DNA from: Rapana venosa
Lineage: Eukaryota; Mollusca; Gastropoda; Neogastropoda; Muricidae
Direction: 5' to 3'
NCBI GenBank assembly: GCA_028751875.1
Contig: CM054134.1
Coordinates: 65,963,424 to 66,027,423, forward strand
DNA: 64,000 nucleotides
The notes beneath the pieces are model-generated. The model was not told the origin of the DNA. It saw only the letters and a program-made list of their open reading frames with translations, and searched no databases. Below, in pieces: positions 10,307 through 19,269 of this stretch. Made by a program: the position numbers and the translations under genes. Position 1 is the stretch's first letter. Each line of letters starts with the position of its first letter.

Positions 10307-11062
10307 TCACAGTGTCAATTCTGCCTTGATTTTGGTCTGGAGATTTTTTAAGGTCTCGCTGGTCCTCAGCATCCTGGAACAAGTTGGTGGTGTTGTCCTC
10401 ACCTCTTCATGCTGCTGACTTTTGGTGCCTTGGTCAGGAGAACATGACCATGGTGACTTCTGACTGTGGATGCCTGTTGGTTTTCTACCCCTGGATCCTG
10501 CCTCTTTCGCCTGAATTAGACAATCTGATGAAACTTTCGGTATGTAAGGATTGTAGGGGATCTCAGCTCCATCACCACCCTCTCCAGTAACAGGCGGTGT
10601 GTGCATTCTGGCAGTTTGGGTTTCTGCCTCCCTTCCAATGAGAGAGAGGATGCCAACTGTTGTGGTGTAGGAGAAGAGTATGTAAAACTAAATCCCTAAG
10701 GAAGAGGGAGAGTGGGTGTGGGAACTAGGGGACCATGTGTGTGCAGGCTTGATGGGAAGCACACGATGCCTGTTCTTGGACATTGTTGGAATCGTCAGAC
10801 TGTCTCGTCTCAGGCTGTTAATTTCTGTTGTTTTCAGCCTATTTTCACATTGTTTTACATTATTCTCAAGTCCAATATTTCTTGTTCTCTTTTCTTGAGA
10901 TGTTCAGCAATGTCTTAAAGTTTACAGTACATGCAAGAGACAGTCACAGACAGAGATCTTATGTCAGCTGCAGTCAGCTGTGTCAAAGCGGTTGGAGATG
11001 GAATTTGTTAAATCAGTTATTAAATCTTGAGTTGAAGGACCAGGGTTAAGTTCTAAGTCTGC
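10307..11062 (-). pseudogene. LINE-C ORF1
   Basis: The open part (10606-10307) encodes a hydrophilic tail rich in Lys, Gln, Ser and Pro that ends 20-odd bp before the endonuclease, the same place and composition as the LINE-A ORF1 tail. Further upstream on the minus strand are degenerate coiled-coil-like segments, then at 11059-11036 the DLELNPGP motif followed by STQDLITDLTNSISNRFD. A TAA lies directly before the preceding Ala codon. The RRM/C-terminal domain seen in LINE-A is not recognisable and may be deleted. Confidence 0.55.
11036..11062 (-). other. 2A-like motif ADLELNPGP in LINE-C ORF1
   Basis: The codons read A-D-L-E-L-N-P-G-P, matching DxExNPGP with Leu in place of Val/Ile. It is at the N-terminal end of LINE-C ORF1, the same relative place as in LINE-A. 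An in-frame TAA two codons upstream of the Asp shows this copy is dead. Confidence 0.7.
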
Positions 11063-11531
11063 TTACAGACATGAGAAAAGGTAAAGGATTGACATACCTT
11101 TGTTGGCTTGCATCTTATCTTTTATCATGAGGCAGCTGCACCACTGGCTTCCCTCATGCATTGTCACTGTTCTTGATGTAAAGCAAGCCAATGTGGTACA
11201 CTTTGGCTCAAGTCAGTCAAATATTTTCCAGCATACGCTGTTCAAGTCCAATCGTTGAATTTTATGTACCCATTTCTCAGCCAGGAGAAAAACAATGCAA
11301 ACAGTGCTCACAATCAGGCGGCAGGACAAATCAATGTAAAAGTCCCATTTTGTGAATGGTGAATATGGCTTAGAAATTTGAGTTTGAAAATGGTTTTTCA
11401 CATTTTCTTTTCAAAACTACACTAAAATTGGCTGGAATGTTCCAATCTTTAAAGGATAGAGATTGTTAGAGCATAGCATCTTCCAATATTAAAAAAATCC
11501 CGTTTTAACTGATACGAATTAGACAAAAATC

Positions 11532-11571
<40 letters not shown>

Positions 11572-11720
11572 GGTCAGACAGAGACAGACAGACAGACAGA
11601 GAGAAAGAGGTATAGACAGCAGCTGTGGTGGAGGTGGGAAGGTGTGTGGACTGGCAGCTTTGTTTGCTATGTTTGACTTTTGACTGTGTTTTTTTTTTTT
11701 TTTTTGGGGGGGGGGGGGTT
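11532..11720. repeat. (GA)n, (ACAG)n and T/G homopolymer tracts
   Basis: GA (11532-11554), ACAG (11555-11606) and a T run followed by a G run (about 11690-11718). Nothing else is seen between 11100 and 11828. Confidence 0.92.
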
Positions 11721-11827
11721 GATGAGTGGCTGATTGTTAGTGCAAAGTGGTTAAGGGTTGAAGGAGGGATAATGGGCAGAAGAAAGGAGAGGAATGCGCA
11801 AGAACATGGAGGGGCTTGAGTAATGCC

Positions 11828-12227
11828 AGTGGATTAGTAATCTAGAGGTAACGCACCTGCCTAGAAAACGAACAGCCCGGGTTCGAAGTGTGTGGTGGTT
11901 TGATCCCCGTTTGAGCTCAAAACTTTTCCCCCATGCACTAAGACCGTGAGTGGTGGTTTGGAAGCTAGTCTTTCGGATGAGGTGATAAACCTAGGTTGCG
12001 TGCACAACACGCATTTAGCACACGTGAAAGAACCCAGGGCACCGATAAAGTTGTCCCTGGCAAATCTATGTAGAAAAAACACCTCACTCTGATAGGGAAA
12101 TTAATGCGCATTCAGACAGAAACAGAAAATAGCAATAGGTGGCACTGCTCTTGAGGCGACGCGCTCTCCCCGGGGAGGGCAGCCCGAATTTCACACATAG
12201 AGATCTGCCGTGACTTAAAGTGGTATA
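11828..12227 (+). mobile_element. SINE-1a: tRNA-derived SINE
   Basis: The head (11828-11900) looks like a tRNA: TCTAGAGGTAACGC matches an A-box region and CCCGGGTTCGAA a B-box region, with CCTAGAAAACG where the anticodon arm would be. The body continues with AGTCTTTCGGATGAG, GTTGTCCCTGGCAAA, ACTCTGATAGGGAAA and CTCTCCCCGGGGAG. It aligns along its length with the reverse complement of 16700-17106. This copy lacks the GCGCT/ATT tail and stops after CTTAAAGTGGTAT. Molluscan V-SINE (RUDI-like) families have this general build; the assignment is tentative. Confidence 0.8.
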
Positions 12228-12419
12228 TTACAATCTGTCTTCCGCTCGTGTTTGTATGTGTAGCTCTTGTTGGGCTGCTCTCGGCCTCCTCCTTTCCTTT
12301 AAAACCAACTAATTCAAATCTGAAACAGCTGACTTTAATAACTTATTTTTCCTTTTTCTCCCTAAGGAACGACAAGGACACGCACTAAACCTTGAACTTA
12401 CTTGAATGGGTATGCTTAA

Positions 12420-12735
12420 CCTAGCGGAGCCCATCGGTCTCCAAGGTCATACAGTCCATGCTGTGTAATAGGGTCATTCTGAAAGTTCTTAGCCACAAAA
12501 AACAGTTGCACTTAATTGCCTTCCGTTCATGCCAACTTGTTGAAGTATCCTCCCTGAGCTTTGATACAATGGGCCGTGCGCTGAAACCAGCTCTTCCACA
12601 CTTCAGATCACGTGAATTTATACTGTCACTAGCCCTCGTGAAGGCTCGGATTGCATCCTGGAGACTGTCATAACGGGTCCCCGCAGCTGCTTCTTGACAT
12701 GTGGAAATAAGAAACAGTCACAATGAGCTAGGTCT
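12420..12735 (-). pseudogene. mariner-family transposase, C-terminal piece
   Basis: Minus-strand reading begins with SQDLAHCDCFLFPHVKKQLRG, equivalent to the DLAPCDFFLFP box that contains the third catalytic Asp of mariner transposases. After a frameshift it continues with sequence resembling the end of the protein (CGRAGFSA, then WHERKAIKCNCFLW). The family's usual residues between the second Asp and this box are absent, because LINE-E sits immediately upstream (12741-13790). The N-terminal piece is at 13795-14340 in the same orientation. Confidence 0.75.
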
Positions 12736-12740
12736 TGAGA

Positions 12741-12781
12741 ATAATGATAATAATAATAGTAATAATAATAATAATAATAAT
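12741..12781. repeat. (AAT)n tail of LINE-E
   Basis: An AAT tract with two interruptions, directly joined to the conserved LINE/SINE tail at 12780-12830. Confidence 0.93.
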
Positions 12782-12913
12782 GGAATTTATATAGCGCTGA
12801 ATCTTGTGAAACAAACAAATCGAAGCGCTTGCACTGTAATCATTTATACACGCATGCAACTTTCCTCAAATATCATGAATAACATATTTCAAATTTATGC
12901 GCGCACGGGCGCG

Positions 12914-12926
12914 CACGCACACACAC

Positions 12927-12995
<69 letters not shown>

Positions 12996-12996
12996 C

Positions 12997-13056
<60 letters not shown>
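12914..13056. repeat. (CA)n microsatellite within the LINE-E 3' UTR
   Basis: About 140 bp of CA with three short interruptions. A CA block also occurs in the same relative place in the LINE tail at 45577-45970, so it may have been carried by the element. Confidence 0.95.
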
Positions 13057-13058
<2 letters not shown>

Positions 13059-13794
13059 GCGAACACACTTAGGTGGTGATGAAGGAGATAAAGGATGCTC
13101 TCGAAAAGTAGGGACAGATATGAGGGGAAAGTCTCAGGTAGGAAATGTGTGTTTTGAAGCTGGATTGGAAAGTATTAAATGAAGGTTTTTAGCTAAGTGA
13201 AAGAGGGAGGTCATTCCAGGTAGATGGACCAGAAACAGAGAAAGAGCGACGGGCACAGTGGTTTGGTGTTCGAAAGCATAAAGTATCTGCGGCTGAACGA
13301 AGGGAACCGGATGGAGATAAGAGGGTGCAGATTCGTGGAGACATTTGAAACAGAGGGTACTTTACTTTACTTTGTACTTTACTTTTGTGAGACAGGCAGC
13401 CAGTGAGGAGATCGCAAAGAGGAGTGATGTGTTCAGATTTTTTCTTTCCTAGGACCAGTCGAGCTGCAGAGTTTTGTATGCGTTGAAGAGAGTGGATGGA
13501 TGTTGTAGGTAGGCCAACCAAAAGAAAATGACAGTAGTCTAAACGTGAAAGAACGAGAGATGTGACAAGCTTGGAAGTTGCATCAGTGGACAGATACTTG
13601 CGAATCGCAGTATACTTGCGAATAATAGCAAGACTGGCAGGTCTGGGTGTGAATTGTTTCATAGAGAGTGTAGAACTACTCCTAAATACTTCACAGAGTT
13701 GGACAAAGGAACTAACACATTGCCGAATTGTATTGAAGTTGTTGTGATGGAGGAAAGTTTATGTTCCGTCCCTATCAGTATATCGCCATTACGT

Positions 13795-14340
13795 CATAAC
13801 CATCTGTTTACTGGTTGCTCCTTGATCTTTGGAATTTTAGAGGTGGGGTGTCTCCTGGAAAGAGCCAGACCGATGACTGGGCCTTTTTCTCAAACTGGTA
13901 CACCCACTGTTGTATTTCTCAAGCATAAACAAGCACCATTGCACCCTACCCCCTTCTGCTCTTCAGTCAGCTGATGTGGCACCCACCTAGCACATCGCTT
14001 GTGACACCTAGCTAATGATGTAAGATCTCGTTCAAGGCAGACATGCCAATTTCAAGTATGTCTTGAAGATCTTTGCTTTGATTTGTGCATCTTCTCTGAT
14101 CAGTTCTTTGACAGGGGTAGCATTCTCTTGGATGGCAGCAGAAACAGGTCAGCCACAAGGGTTCTCATCATTAAAATGACTTATACCAAATCCAAACTCC
14201 CAGAACCACCTGCTAACGGTCGATTTTCCAAGAGCAATTGACCCAAAAGATTCACACAAGTTTTTGTGAGATCTGTGATAAGTCCTTCTTCAGATCATAA
14301 TAGATCATGGCTTGATTGTCAACCATGGAGGCTTATGTCA
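13795..14340 (-). pseudogene. mariner-family transposase, N-terminal and first catalytic part
   Basis: Minus-strand frames give QAMIYYDLKKDLSQISQKL and SLGKSTVSRWFWEFGFG, the paired helix-turn-helix DNA-binding part typical of this mariner subgroup. These are followed by NATPVKELIREDAQIKAK, RCARWVPHQLTEEQK, then WVYQFEKKAQSSVWLFPGDT and PPLKF. The first catalytic Asp block (GDETWVYQ) is partly lost before WVYQ. At least four frameshifts and several stops are present. Reading ends at KQMVMT near 13795, where LINE-E begins. The terminal inverted repeats were not identified; 14340-14570 shows nothing I can name. Confidence 0.82.
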
Positions 14341-14817
14341 GAAACAGCCTAGGGTTGCCCATTCTTGGTCAGTTATTGTATTACCCAGATGAAGTAGAAA
14401 CTTCATTTTTGGTGTCATATCTTAAATGACGTAATACTCTTATTATGTATTACCCTTACTCTTATATTTTACCTAGCATTTGCACCAGCAGCTTGACCAA
14501 GAACTTTCAGAGGGATCCTTGTATGTTAGTGTCATCCTTTCAAAGGTGGCTTACTTTTCTAAAATATCTGCGTGGATTTTTCAGTATACAAAAAATCTTC
14601 TGATTTCATTGGCTGGGATCTCATGATAGTGTCATCCAAAAGACTGCAAGAAAATGAAGTCAGGAACAATGTTAGTCCTAGGAAACATCCCTCCAATAGA
14701 CAGATCAGCAGTAACTGGAGTCTGGCCCACGCCTTCAGATTCAGATCAAATGACCACTACTTCTGTTGCCCAAACCATGCACTAGCACCAAAACTAAATA
14801 ACCTTTCTCCATTACAG

Positions 14818-15269
14818 ATCTACGCCCTGACTGACGACAGAGGACCAAGAACTGCGTATTGGCCTCAAGGTTATGAACAATTCCAACTACATTCTGAACT
14901 ACTACAACTTTCGCATCTCCGACGAACCAAGTGGCTACACAATGTCATTTAATGAATCTCTCCTGAATATCACCAACGACTGTCTGAAGCCTCTCATCGG
15001 CTCCAAGTTCAGCACTCATGACCACGACAGGGACGGAAACAGGAGTGTCAACTGCGCTCAGAAGAGAGGTGGGGGGTTCTGGTTCAACGCTCATATAAAG
15101 GCTGCAGTGCTTGCAACCCGACAGGAATTCTTTACCAACCTACAACTGGTAAACGACTGAAGCGTAGCAAATGAAGCATTTGGACAGGTTTGCTGGGGAA
15201 ACAGCTGTTTTTAAGGTCAGCATGTATCTCATACGCATGCCGGAGAAGTCAGGAAGGTTAGGGATTTAA
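14818..15269 (+). pseudogene. Fibrinogen-related domain (FReD) terminal exon, frame broken
   Basis: The C-terminal part of a fibrinogen-like domain, as in ficolins, tenascins and molluscan FREPs, secreted proteins used in recognition and immunity. A pyrimidine-rich acceptor ending CCATTACAG precedes 14818. The frames give IYALTDDRG, QELRIGLKVMNNSNY, YYNFRISDEPSGYTMSFN, GSKFSTHDHDRDGNRSVNCA (the Asp-rich calcium site), GGGFWFN, KGCSACNPTGILYQP, FGQVCWGNSC and MYLIRMPEKSG, then a TAA at 15267-15269. The order and the CWG-SC / R-P ending match the family. About four frameshifts (near 14850, 15090, 15168 and in the T run at 15206-15211) separate the pieces, so this is either a pseudogene or a real exon with consensus errors. 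Upstream exons are not visible in the window. Confidence 0.85.
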
Positions 15270-15350
15270 AGCTGTCTTTTAGTGTTAGGGTAGGGATGGG
15301 TTGTAGTGTATGTGTGTGTGTGCATGTTTGTATATAAGTGTGCTGTGCCT

Positions 15351-15391
<41 letters not shown>

Positions 15392-15399
15392 TGAGAGAG

Positions 15400-15434
<35 letters not shown>
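15351..15434. repeat. (GA)n microsatellite
   Basis: Imperfect GA tract just downstream of the FReD exon. From 15435 to 15957 no gene or named repeat is seen. Confidence 0.95.
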
Positions 15435-15435
<1 letters not shown>

Positions 15436-15957
15436 ACCTTACGATTGCTTTGAACCACACAGGGTCAGAGGAGCATACACATTGACAGACAAAACATATT
15501 CACAAGCACTCTGACTTTGTTTTTTACTTTCTCTCCCTCTTCCTTTCTCACTCTTTTTCTCTCATCTATCTATCCATCCCTCCTCCACAATTATCCCTCC
15601 CCCACAATTATCACCCAGCATACTTGCATGCATTCAGAAAGGGTTTGTGAAGTAGGGGAATGGGTGTGTTTTGTGGTAAACCTCCCCCGAAACGGACGGC
15701 TGATGGGTGATGACACCCTTGTCCTCAAAGTACTGATCCCAGCACCAAACGGATATGTAACCCCTAGGTTATTCCACTGTCTGCAATTTATGTCGTGTTT
15801 AAAATGTATATTTGATCTTCTGCAGAGGCAAGTACAATGAAAAGACTGAAGCACATGCAGGTCTGCACACATGTTGACTGAGGAGAAGGACATTTTAGTC
15901 CTTACTGCAGTAACAGGTCTCACAGAGACGGGAAACAATTACATACGGGGTTGTAAA

Positions 15958-16247
15958 GATGAGAAGTTAAACGCTACTGGAAGCAAGGACTTACAGAGTT
16001 GAAGGTAGGATGAGAAGTTAAACACTACTGGAAACAAGGACTTACAGAGTTGTAGGATGAGAAGTTAAACGCTACTGGAAGCACGGACTTAAAAGTTGTA
16101 GGTAGGATGAGAAGTTAAACGCTACTGGAAGCAAGGACTTAAAAGTTGTAGGTAGGATGAGAAATTAAACGCTACTGGAAGCAAGGACTTACAGAGTTGT
16201 AGGTAGGATGAGAAATTAAACACTACTGGAAGCAAGGACTTACAGAG
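15958..16247. repeat. Minisatellite, six units of about 50 bp
   Basis: Six head-to-tail units begin with GATGAGAAGTTAAACGCTAC at 15958, 16009, 16056, 16106, 16156 and 16207. Units are 47-51 bp and differ at a few sites (GCTACT/ACTACT, CTTACAGAGTTG/CTTAAAAGTTG). The two central units are almost identical, which suggests recent copying. The array runs straight into a GT microsatellite. Confidence 0.96.
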
Positions 16248-16250
16248 ATG

Positions 16251-16309
<59 letters not shown>

Positions 16310-16325
16310 GTGTGTGTGTGTGTGT
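16248..16325. repeat. (GT)n microsatellite
   Basis: GT tract with two interruptions, immediately after the minisatellite. A G run lies at 16367-16380. Confidence 0.95.
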
Positions 16326-16600
16326 ACTAATGTTGGCTAAGAGGCAAAAGTTTCAATCTGGGCGGGGAGGGGGGGGGGGGGCGGCAGCCAGTGACATTCA
16401 AAACGGGTGAACTCTTGGATCAAGCATCCTGTATTCTGTCCAGTCAGCCAGACAGGCACCAAGTTTAAGTTTATATATATATGTATACACATACACAAAT
16501 GGATATATGTTGTATAGTTCACATAATTATCTCACCCTTATCTTTCTTTGTAAACTGGAAATATATTCCTGAAATGCTATCAGTGTTGAGTAAAATACCA

Positions 16601-16940
16601 ACATTTATAATAATAATAATAATAATAATAATAATGTATGGAATTTATATAGCGCTGAATCTTGTAAAGCAACAAATCAAAGCGCTCAGATTTTATTTCA
16701 TACCACTTTTAAGTCGCGGCAGATTTCTCTCCGTGAAATTCGGGCTGCTCTCCCCGGGGAGAGCGGGAGAACGCGTCGCTACTTAGCGCTGCGCCACCCT
16801 TTCACCCTTTTTTTTTTTTTTTTTTCTGCAGCTGTATTTGTTTCCCTATCAGAGTGGCTTTTTTCTAAGAATTTTGCCAGGGACAACTCTCTTGTTGCCG
16901 TGGGTTTTTTTTACGTGCGCTAAATAATTACGTGTAACAC

Positions 16941-16974
<34 letters not shown>

Positions 16975-17106
16975 TAGCGCCCAGACCACCACTCATGGTC
17001 TAATGGATGGGGGAAAAATTTCCGGTCCAAACGGGGTACGAACCGCCGCACACTTCAGACCCGGACTTTTTCGCTTTCTAGACAGCGCGTTACCTCTAGA
17101 CCACCG
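16601..17106 (-). mobile_element. SINE-1b: complete tRNA-derived SINE with (ATT)n tail
   Basis: On the minus strand the tRNA-like head begins at 17106 (GTGGTCTAGAGGTAACGC, then GTCCGGGTCTGAAGTG). The body matches SINE-1a with AGTCTTTCGGATGAG, GTTGTCCCTGGCAAA, CACTCTGATAGGGAAA and CTCCCCGGGGAGAGC. Unlike SINE-1a it keeps its 3' end: GAGCGCTTTGATTTGTTG, then AGCGCTATATAAATTCCATA and an ATT microsatellite (16601-16635). That last part is the same as the 3' end of LINE-E. An expanded T run (about 16808-16825) splits the body. Confidence 0.85.
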
Positions 17107-17700
17107 ATTTATAGCGTCAAAGTGGCAGGTATGTTGTGACAAAGTACCATAGTTTTGGCTTTAAAGGATCAACTGATCGTGTCCTTTTAAAATGCATTTT
17201 TAAAACAACAATAACACTACTGCTTGGTAAAATGACTAACTATTGTAAGATTATCTTTTCATTTGCACTTTTTGTGCATTTGCAACTTTTTATTTGACCT
17301 TCGTTTGGACTATGAACAAGTGTAACATAATATTGATTTACCTTCTATTCCTTTCACTGCATTTATGATGCAATATATGTACATTGTCATGAGACAATGG
17401 TTTTCTTGAGATAATGACAAATGTAGTATTTTTTCATGAACCCATATGTGCAGGCTATTCCCTAGTGTTAGCTTGGCGCTCCAATGGCCAGTGTATATCA
17501 AGTGAAGGAAATGATAGGAGAGGAATGGCAGAATGGTACTTGAATGGTACAAATACTTACCATCGCATAGACCACCAATGCCGTAACACTTTTACCAAAG
17601 TGACATTGCACTAATTGTAATGACATAGGTTTACATACCCAAAAAATACAAACGCATAGTCACTGTTTTACTGTCAAGAAAATACAAAAAAGTGAATCAT

Positions 17701-17815
17701 TTTAAAACTAACTCTTCTCTCACTCTCTCTTCTGTCTCTGTCTATCTCATCTCTCTCTCCTCTCTCTCTCTCTCTCTCCTCCTCTCTCTCTCTCTCTCGC
17801 TCGCTCGCTCGCTCT
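17701..17815. repeat. CT-rich microsatellite
   Basis: CT, TCTC and CTCG runs. From 17107 to 17700 no gene or named repeat is seen; the short open frames there have no recognisable content. Confidence 0.9.
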
Positions 17816-18079
17816 GATTTTGACTGTAGTAGTGTGTACAGCTGCTTACTGTCGGATAGTGTTACTCTTCCACTAGTTGTTCCGAGTTTAACTGTACATA
17901 ATCTGTAGCTTTAGTATTGATGTGTTTTTGAAAGTTGTAATTTTCAGGTTTTCTTAAGATATTGCTTCCTTCATTTTCCAGTTTGGTTACATATAGTACG
18001 ATAGTGTGACCTAAACTACGTGTTGTCAGAGATAGTTTTTTTAAAATTTTTGTGCAGACAGTAACTCTCTGCAATGTCC

Positions 18080-18960
18080 ACTTTAAAAACTTGACCAACT
18101 GTAGGTGGTCCTCAGAATTGGTTTTTGTAAACATCAATCATATTCTTAATAAGACAGATGAATTTCTTAAGTCCTACGAAATTTTATGGAAAGCATTTTC
18201 ACTTATTGTGCTGTGCTGAATCCAAATTATCAAAGCATGTATCTGATGGTGATGTATTAATTCCTGGTTATGATATTGTACGACTTGACCCCATTATTCC
18301 AAAGGAAACTGGTTTGATTCTGTATATAAATAAATCTGTCACTTATAAACGTATAAATTCCTTTTGAAAAACATCATGTGGAAACAATATGGGTTCAAGT
18401 TAATATCAAAAAGAGTAAAACCTATCCTTACTGGATTTGTCTACCGTAACCCTCCGAACTCTGTGGCTGGTATGACCGTTTTAAACGATTTGATGGAAGT
18501 TGTTACACTATTTAATAATGAAATAATTCTCTTTGGTGATTTTAATATAGATCTCTTGAAAACCCAACAAGCAATGGACACAGTTGTATGAAAGTTTTGG
18601 CCTACTTCAAGTAATTGATACACAAACCAGAGTTACCCCCTCCTCTGAGACATTAATAGATCATATCTTAAATTTAAATTTAAAACAAAACATTGTAGAA
18701 ATATGTTCTCCCCCAAGTGGTTGTAGCGATCATTTTCCTATCTGTATTACTGACTAACAAAGGAGTTGAAATTCCTAACCTTGATCATGAACAAATAAGA
18801 TACAGGTCCTTTGCTAATTTTAAAGAAAAAGATTTTCTATATGACCTGATGCATTCTTCTCTTTCAAATGTTTATCAGTTAACTGACTCTGACCTTTGAA
18901 TTCTGACAAAAAAAACCTTTCCGAAAATCTATAATAAACACACCCCTTTAGAAAAAACCT
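18080..18960 (+). pseudogene. LINE-F endonuclease region
   Basis: Plus-strand frames give FVNINHILNKTDEFL, CAESKLSKHVSDGDVLIPGY (with the catalytic Glu block written as ESK), VKPILTGFVYRNPPNS, EIILFGDFNIDLL and ESFGLLQVIDTQTRVTP, then SETLIDHIL and GCSDHFPICI. The catalytic GDFN and SDH are intact, but two frameshifts (near 18367 and 18590) break the frame. From 18900 it continues as a decayed endonuclease-RT linker (NKHTPLEK). The RT of the same element resumes at 22440, so RTE-1 lies inside this LINE. It resembles L2/Rex1/CR1-type elements. Confidence 0.82.
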
Positions 18961-19269
18961 CGAGTGAAACCATACCCAAAAACTCTGTGGCTAAGTAAAA
19001 AAATTAAAGGGGAAAATTTTTTGGGGCAAATTAAGGCCCAACTTTTTAAGGCAAAAGGGAAAAAAATTTAAAAAAGAAAAATCCAAAAAACCCCTTTTTG
19101 GGCCCCCTATAATATGAAATCCCAAAAATTTTTTTGGGAAAACCTCCTTTCAACGAAAAAATCCTTACATTTAAAAAGATAATACTCCTTTTTCCCAAAT
19201 TTTTGAATTTCCTTAATTAAAATTTAATTTTTTCAAACCTTGTTAGTAAAAAATTTTTTTTCTGCACTT

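Larger units (their letters stand above)
7310..11070 (-). mobile_element. LINE-C: decayed 2A-bearing LINE, interrupted by LINE-D
   Basis: Pieces appear in the correct minus-strand order: ORF1 with a 2A-like motif (11062-10307), endonuclease (about 10300-9700), RT (about 9180-8300), then after an opposite-strand insertion the RT C-terminal region (7740-7310). Its organisation matches LINE-A (2A-like ORF1, similar hydrophilic ORF1 tail, GD(F)NAR endonuclease), so the two are probably related families. It is heavily mutated, with many stops and frameshifts. Boundaries are approximate. Confidence 0.7.
12741..13790 (-). mobile_element. LINE-E: 5'-truncated L2/CR1-like LINE inserted in the mariner transposase
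   Basis: The coding part reads ILIGTEHKLSS, then IQFGNVLVPLSNSVKYLGVV, the RT KYLG box. After a frameshift at about 13670 comes a 157-codon frame (13662-13189): MKQFTPRPASLAIIRKY, STDATSKLVTSLVLSRLDYC, LQRIQNSAARLVLGKK, GSLRSAADTLCFRTP and SFSVSGPSTWNDLPLSLS. This LSRLDYCN / QRIQNAAAR / GP-TWN-LP series is the normal ORF2 end of L2/CR1-like LINEs, with a short internal deletion. The 3' UTR holds a long (CA)n block and ends in AGCGCTATATAAATTCCATT followed by (ATT)n. Confidence 0.85.

Noticed and set aside
11828..11900. Functional tRNA gene
   Set aside because: The head has box-like motifs but an imperfect B box and no closed acceptor stem, and it continues into a SINE body that also occurs at 16634-17106.
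18158..18591. Two independent small host genes
   Set aside because: Both frames are pieces of one LINE endonuclease separated by a frameshift.
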